Assembly (NCBI GenBank): GCA_050011755.1
Contig: JBEKIM010000005.1
Location: forward strand, 1-64,000
Direction of reading: 5' to 3'
Length of the DNA: 64,000 bases
From: Bog-159 sp050011755
GTDB taxonomy: Bacteria > Acidobacteriota > Terriglobia > Bryobacterales > Bryobacteraceae
The first letter of the stretch is position 1. Each line of letters starts with the position of its first letter. The position numbers and the translations under genes are program-made. Of the stretch, positions 61,197 to 64,000 are shown piece by piece. Under the pieces are notes generated by a model, which was given only the letters and a program-made list of their open reading frames with translations, was not told the DNA's origin and ran no database searches.

Positions 61197-61799
61197 CTAC
61201 GGCCGGACGATGCCCTGCCGGATGGCATATCGTACCAGGCTGGCGGTTTCGTGGATACCCAATTTCTCCATGATGCGGCTGCGATGTGAGTCGGCGGTCT
61301 TATAGCTGATGCCCAGCGCGACGGCGATTTCCTTGGTGGAATGGCCCTCCGCAACCAGTACCAGAACCTGCACCTCGCGCGCGGTTAGGGGCGCAACCGC
61401 CGTGGTCGAAGCAGGCGCTGGGACCTCCACGCAGGATCCGAGGTAACCCAGGAACCCTCCGTCTTTATCGAACTGGGCGTTGCCGGCATCCCGGATCCAG
61501 CGGTATTGCCCGTCGGCCCGCCGCAAACGGTACTCCATATCGAAGGGCCGGTGCGCGGCGAATGCCAGGCGGTAAGTGTCTAAGCAGCGCTGGCGGTCAT
61601 CCGGGTGGACCCCCTCAACCCATCCGTTGCCGGCCTCCTCGGCCATGGTACGGCCGCGAAATTCGAGCCAGGGCCTGTTAAAAAAGTTACACTGCCCGTC
61701 GCGGCCCGCCGACCAGAGCATAAAAGGGACTTGGTCCACCAGCGAGCGGAAGCGGTCGTCTTCAAGCCCGGCGTGAGTGATCATTTGAGTTGCTTGCAT
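61197..61799 (-). CDS. PAS-LuxR-type response regulator
   Basis: A 200-residue transcription regulator from ATG 61799. A PAS domain (about 10-120; FRSLVDQVPFMLWSAG, GWVEGVHPDDRQRCLD, DMEYRLRRADGQYRWI) is followed by a LuxR/GerE helix-turn-helix (about 135-198; LTAREVQVLVLVAEGHSTKEIAVALGISYKTADSH with RIMEKL). There is no receiver domain, so the PAS fold is probably the direct sensor. It is divergent from the Tudor/cold-shock operon and may control it or itself. An upstream start is possible only by including codons not conserved in the family, which cover the shared promoter region. Confidence 0.85.
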   Translation of the reverse strand: MQATQMITHAGLEDDRFRSLVDQVPFMLWSAGRDGQCNFFNRPWLEFRGRTMAEEAGNGWVEGVHPDDRQRCLDTYRLAFAAHRPFDMEYRLRRADGQYRWIRDAGNAQFDKDGGFLGYLGSCVEVPAPASTTAVAPLTAREVQVLVLVAEGHSTKEIAVALGISYKTADSHRSRIMEKLGIHETASLVRYAIRQGIVRP

Positions 61800-61922
61800 A
61801 GTTCTTAATGAAATATTAATGCCTACCCCAACGCGGGTAAATACTGGTGGTACTATCCCCGAGGAGAAAACCTGGGCCATTGTACGGTTTCGTCCGATGT
61901 GAAAGGGCTCGGTTTCCCTGAC

Positions 61923-61952
61923 TTGCCGACCGGAGCCACCGGGTGTTAAGAT
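61923..61952 (+). promoter_or_regulatory. Possible promoter of the Tudor/cold-shock operon
   Basis: TTGCCG (61923-61928) and TAAGAT (61947-61952) are 18 bases apart on the plus strand. The first gene starts about 98 bases later, which would leave a long leader. Confidence 0.3.
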
Positions 61953-62049
61953 AGACAAAGACGATTGTGCTAGCGTTGCCCGCATCCTCCAAGATCTCTC
62001 CGTCGCAGCTCGCCAGGATCTGGAAAGTAAAGGAGTTAACCCTAAAATA

Positions 62050-62286
62050 ATGGCTTCTAACAACTATTCCCAAGGCGCTCAGGTGGAACACGACAAGTTC
62101 GGCTTGGGAACTGTACTCAACAGTAATGAGGAGCGCATTGTGATCAAATTTGACGATCACGGCGAAAAGAAATTCGTAACCCCAATGGTGATGGGGCAAT
62201 TGAGAAAGAGCGACCGGCAGCCGCCGGCCGAGAAGCGCGCCTCACGCGCTCGCAAGCCCAAGGCCACGCCCGCACCCGTACACTAG
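62050..62286 (+). CDS. Stand-alone UvrD/PcrA-like Tudor domain protein
   Basis: A 78-residue protein whose core (about 10-50; VEHDKFGLGTVLNSNEERIVIKFDDHGEKKF) resembles the C-terminal Tudor-like domain of UvrD/PcrA helicases, used to bind RNA polymerase. A basic, Pro/Lys-rich tail follows. An AAGGAG site is found at 62029-62034, but 15 bases from the ATG. The downstream cold-shock gene begins 20 bases later, so the two form a small operon. Confidence 0.8.
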   Translation: MASNNYSQGAQVEHDKFGLGTVLNSNEERIVIKFDDHGEKKFVTPMVMGQLRKSDRQPPAEKRASRARKPKATPAPVH

Positions 62287-62305
62287 AGTCACCAAAGGAA
62301 TTCAT

Positions 62306-62731
62306 TTGAACGCCCGAGCAAAACGACTTTTCGAAGAAGCCCGCAAGAAGAATCCCGATTTCAAGATGCCTTCCGAGACCGCTCCCGCCGCCGAGCTCTC
62401 CGAAGAAGATTTGGCACTGATCAAACAGGGAGTTGGCGATAAAAGCAGCCGCGCCGGCGGGCAGGGCGCCGCGGATGGTGGCGCCGGGGATGGACCGCGC
62501 GAGCAGATTGGCTCCGTGGTTACCTACTTTGAAGCCAAGGGTTTTGGCTTCCTTCGTCCAGACGATGGTGGCCGCGACGTGTTCTTCCATGTTTCACGCC
62601 TGGCCGAAGGCGATCCGACCACCTTAAAGCCTGGCACTAGACTGATTTACGAACTCGGCATGGATCGTACGGGTAAACTGGCCGCCAGTAGCGTACGCAT
62701 CGCCCCACCTGCTACTACTCCTACAGAATAG
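62306..62731 (+). CDS. Cold-shock domain protein with N-terminal extension
   Basis: A 141-residue protein starting with TTG at 62306, with an AAAGGA site 6 bases before it. The first 65 residues are charged and low in complexity (RLFEEARKKNPDF, GQGAADGGAGDG). A cold-shock domain follows (about 68-133) with RNP1-like GFGFLRPDD and RNP2-like DVFFHVSRL, so it should bind single-stranded RNA or DNA. Standard cold-shock proteins are about 67 residues; the extension is unusual but known in acidobacteria. Confidence 0.88.
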   Translation: MNARAKRLFEEARKKNPDFKMPSETAPAAELSEEDLALIKQGVGDKSSRAGGQGAADGGAGDGPREQIGSVVTYFEAKGFGFLRPDDGGRDVFFHVSRLAEGDPTTLKPGTRLIYELGMDRTGKLAASSVRIAPPATTPTE

Positions 62732-62777
62732 CGTCAGGTCATTAGCCTAAATGGTTTGTTTTCTTTGTTTGGCTGGA

Positions 62778-62830
62778 AGACCCTGCCCTTTCGGGCGCCG
62801 GGGAGGTTGCTTCAGGGGTCTTTTTATTTA
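62778..62830 (+). terminator. Rho-independent terminator of the cold-shock operon
   Basis: AGACCCTG (62778-62785) pairs with CAGGGGTCT (62813-62821, one bulge) and is followed by TTTTTATTT. A nested GCCC/GGGC hairpin (62785-62796) lies inside. It is 46 bases after the stop. The rest of the gap from 62831 to 63031 is AT-rich with no recognisable gene or site. Confidence 0.7.
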
Positions 62831-63031
62831 GAGGTTAGTCTCGCTTTGGTGGGAGTTGCCTCCCCGGCTTAATTCCAATATTAGAATATCCCGATTCTGA
62901 AAGCAACTGTTTTTTGTATTTTTTGGACGCTGTGCGCCAAAAATGTAAAAATCGGTACTGTCCGTCGCTACAGCCAGCCGTCTCCAGCTCCGGTTCTACG
63001 CCATTTCATAGACACTTGGTGGACCGCAGGC

Positions 63032-63076
63032 CGTGGCGCACGCTTTAAGCGTGCCGGCGGGACTTTTAAGTCCCGC
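63032..63076. repeat. Dispersed hairpin repeat, copy R9
   Basis: GCACGCTT/AAGCGTGC and GCGGGACTT/AAGTCCCGC hairpins in the left-end order. It ends 14 bases before the stop codon (on the minus strand, beyond the stop) of the TIGR03803 gene. Confidence 0.8.
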
Positions 63077-63090
63077 TTCCGCCGGCTGCG

Positions 63091-64000
63091 CTACTCCAGC
63101 GCCAGCTTGTATAGCACGCCCGCGCCGGCCTCTCCCCCGTCCCCGGTGATTCCGTAGAGGCTGCCAGCCTGTTCGAGGATGCCATTCGCGCCGGGGAAGG
63201 ACCTATCGAGGCCGCCTGTAAAGCTATGCAGTAGGGTGTAATGGCCGGACAGGTCGAGTTCGTAGACCACGCCGCAGCCGGTAAACGAACAATTCATCAA
63301 CCCGCCGCCGGACGTGGTCCCGTAGAGGTTGCCCGCCGCATCGCGCACCACGCCCGCCAGCGGAGAGCTCAAATCCACTCCGGCGAACCGGAACAGCACC
63401 GTGAAATTGCCGGCGGCATCCAGCCTGTACAAAGTACCGACACCCCCGCCGCCGCTGCTCGTGGTACCGTACAGGTCGCCCTCGCCGTCGCGGATCACTC
63501 CCGCGAAGGGGCAGGCCCCATCGAACTATGCGGCAGGGTCTCCCGGCCGGAAGAGTCCAATTTGAAGACCACGCGCTCCTGCAGGCCCGTCTGGCCACCG
63601 GCTCCGCCAAACGCGGCTGTCCCATAGAGATTGCCGGCCGTGTCGAGCGCCACGCCGGCCTCGGGGTTGCCGCCGTCCCCGCCGCCGGTGAAGCTGTGCA
63701 GTACGGTCTCATGTCCAGACGCGTCGATCTCGTATACCACGCCCAAGTCCGCGGAACCGCCCTGAAATGTGGTTCCATAGCCCCCCCTGCCGAATTGCTG
63801 GCCAAGGCTCCCAAGGGGTTCCCACCGTCCGCGCCGCCCGTGAAGCTATAAATCGTCTTGACGCGGCCGGACGGCCCCACCTTAAATAGCGCGCCCGCGT
63901 TCCACGAACCACCCATTTCTGCCGTGCCGTACAGGCTTCCGGCGTCCCAGAGAACTGTGGAACCTACGGTCCCGCCGGGCGCGCCAGGTAGCGCGTAAAG
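63091..64000 (-). pseudogene. TIGR03803 repeat protein gene with two single-base frameshifts, partial
   Basis: The minus strand encodes consecutive TIGR03803 repeats of about 35-40 residues with the pattern GNLYGTTSGGG, YELDLSGHYTLLHSFTGG, NLYGTAAFGG and TIYSFTGGADGGNP. The frame is open at the window edge, so its start is outside. It is broken at two points. At 63781-63787, a run of seven C (seven G on the coding strand) should be eight to join SNSAGG to GYGTTFQGG. At about 63524, one base is missing between LPHS and FDGACPFAG. After repair the frame runs to the stop at 63091 (VLYKLALE). Such proteins are secreted repeat proteins of unknown function. Either the gene is decayed or the assembly has homopolymer errors. 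Confidence 0.75.

Noticed and set aside
15842..63076. CRISPR array
   Set aside because: The repeated hairpins are dispersed singly over 48 kb and have no regular spacers or cas genes nearby.
2..63999. Insertion sequence or prophage
   Set aside because: No transposase, integrase or phage structural gene was recognised; the only mobile-like elements are the short palindromic repeats.
1..64000. tRNA, rRNA or riboswitch genes
   Set aside because: I looked for the usual T-arm sequence and conserved rRNA or riboswitch cores in the gaps and saw none; a covariance search could still find a divergent one.

Overview
The window looks like a chromosome segment of a GC-rich acidobacterium, most like the Solibacter/Bryobacter group. 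The evidence is the secreted proteins ending in the TIGR03437 domain (a hallmark of Solibacter), an Oar-like TonB-dependent receptor, an S53 kumamolisin-type peptidase with Ig-like repeats, a PEP-CTERM protein, a TIGR03803 repeat protein and a DUF4159/MoxR cluster. I assign lineage by family resemblance only; there is no rRNA or tRNA gene to anchor it.

Layout. 1-1598 holds a truncated ABC-F ATPase. 1792-7619 has a small hypothetical gene, a sugar-metabolism operon (metallo-beta-lactamase fold protein, Gfo/Idh/MocA oxidoreductase, sugar isomerase/epimerase-like protein), two decayed aldo/keto reductase genes in tandem and an FnIII lipoprotein. 7616-15663 has a TIGR03437 protein, a multiply frameshifted Lon-type (AAA_32) protease pseudogene, a siroheme nitrite/sulfite reductase and the S53 peptidase. 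15967-17151 is a phosphofructokinase with pyrophosphate-type active-site residues.

The centrepiece is 17284-31011, eight same-strand genes with tight spacing: DUF4159 protein, membrane VWA protein, caspase/legumain-like protein without a catalytic Cys, TPR/metallopeptidase (HELSH), MoxR ATPase, DUF58 protein, BatA-like VWA protein and a large DUF4175-like Gln-rich membrane protein. I read it as an envelope MoxR/VWA machine with protease-fold partners. A second DUF4159 copy with a putative LolA-like partner sits apart at 43049-44705.

31129-42447 carries mutS2, a secreted trypsin-like protease, a Nudix hydrolase, an SMP-30 lactonase and the housekeeping block phoH-ybeY-corC-era-BON. 42668-47961 has an orphan Flp pilin, the second DUF4159 pair, a PEP-CTERM lipoprotein, a Ser/Thr kinase facing a haem-binding HAMP protein tail to tail, and a cupin. 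47955-60228 has the TonB receptor, a gene whose 3' end is frameshifted by a 58-bp tandem duplication, a DUF2339 membrane protein, an MFS-acyltransferase-acyl-ACP synthetase fusion and a protein with a metal-site-dead JAMM/MPN domain. 60301-64000 has a PIG-L deacetylase, a PAS-LuxR regulator, a Tudor-like plus cold-shock operon and a frameshifted TIGR03803 gene.

A dispersed family of multi-hairpin repeats (stems such as GCGGGACTT/AAGTCCCGC) occurs about ten times. Most copies lie within 0-25 bp after a stop codon, and two palindromic blocks lie inside the N-terminal codons of genes. Pseudogenes and frameshifts are frequent in the accessory parts. No tRNA, rRNA, CRISPR array or insertion sequence was seen.
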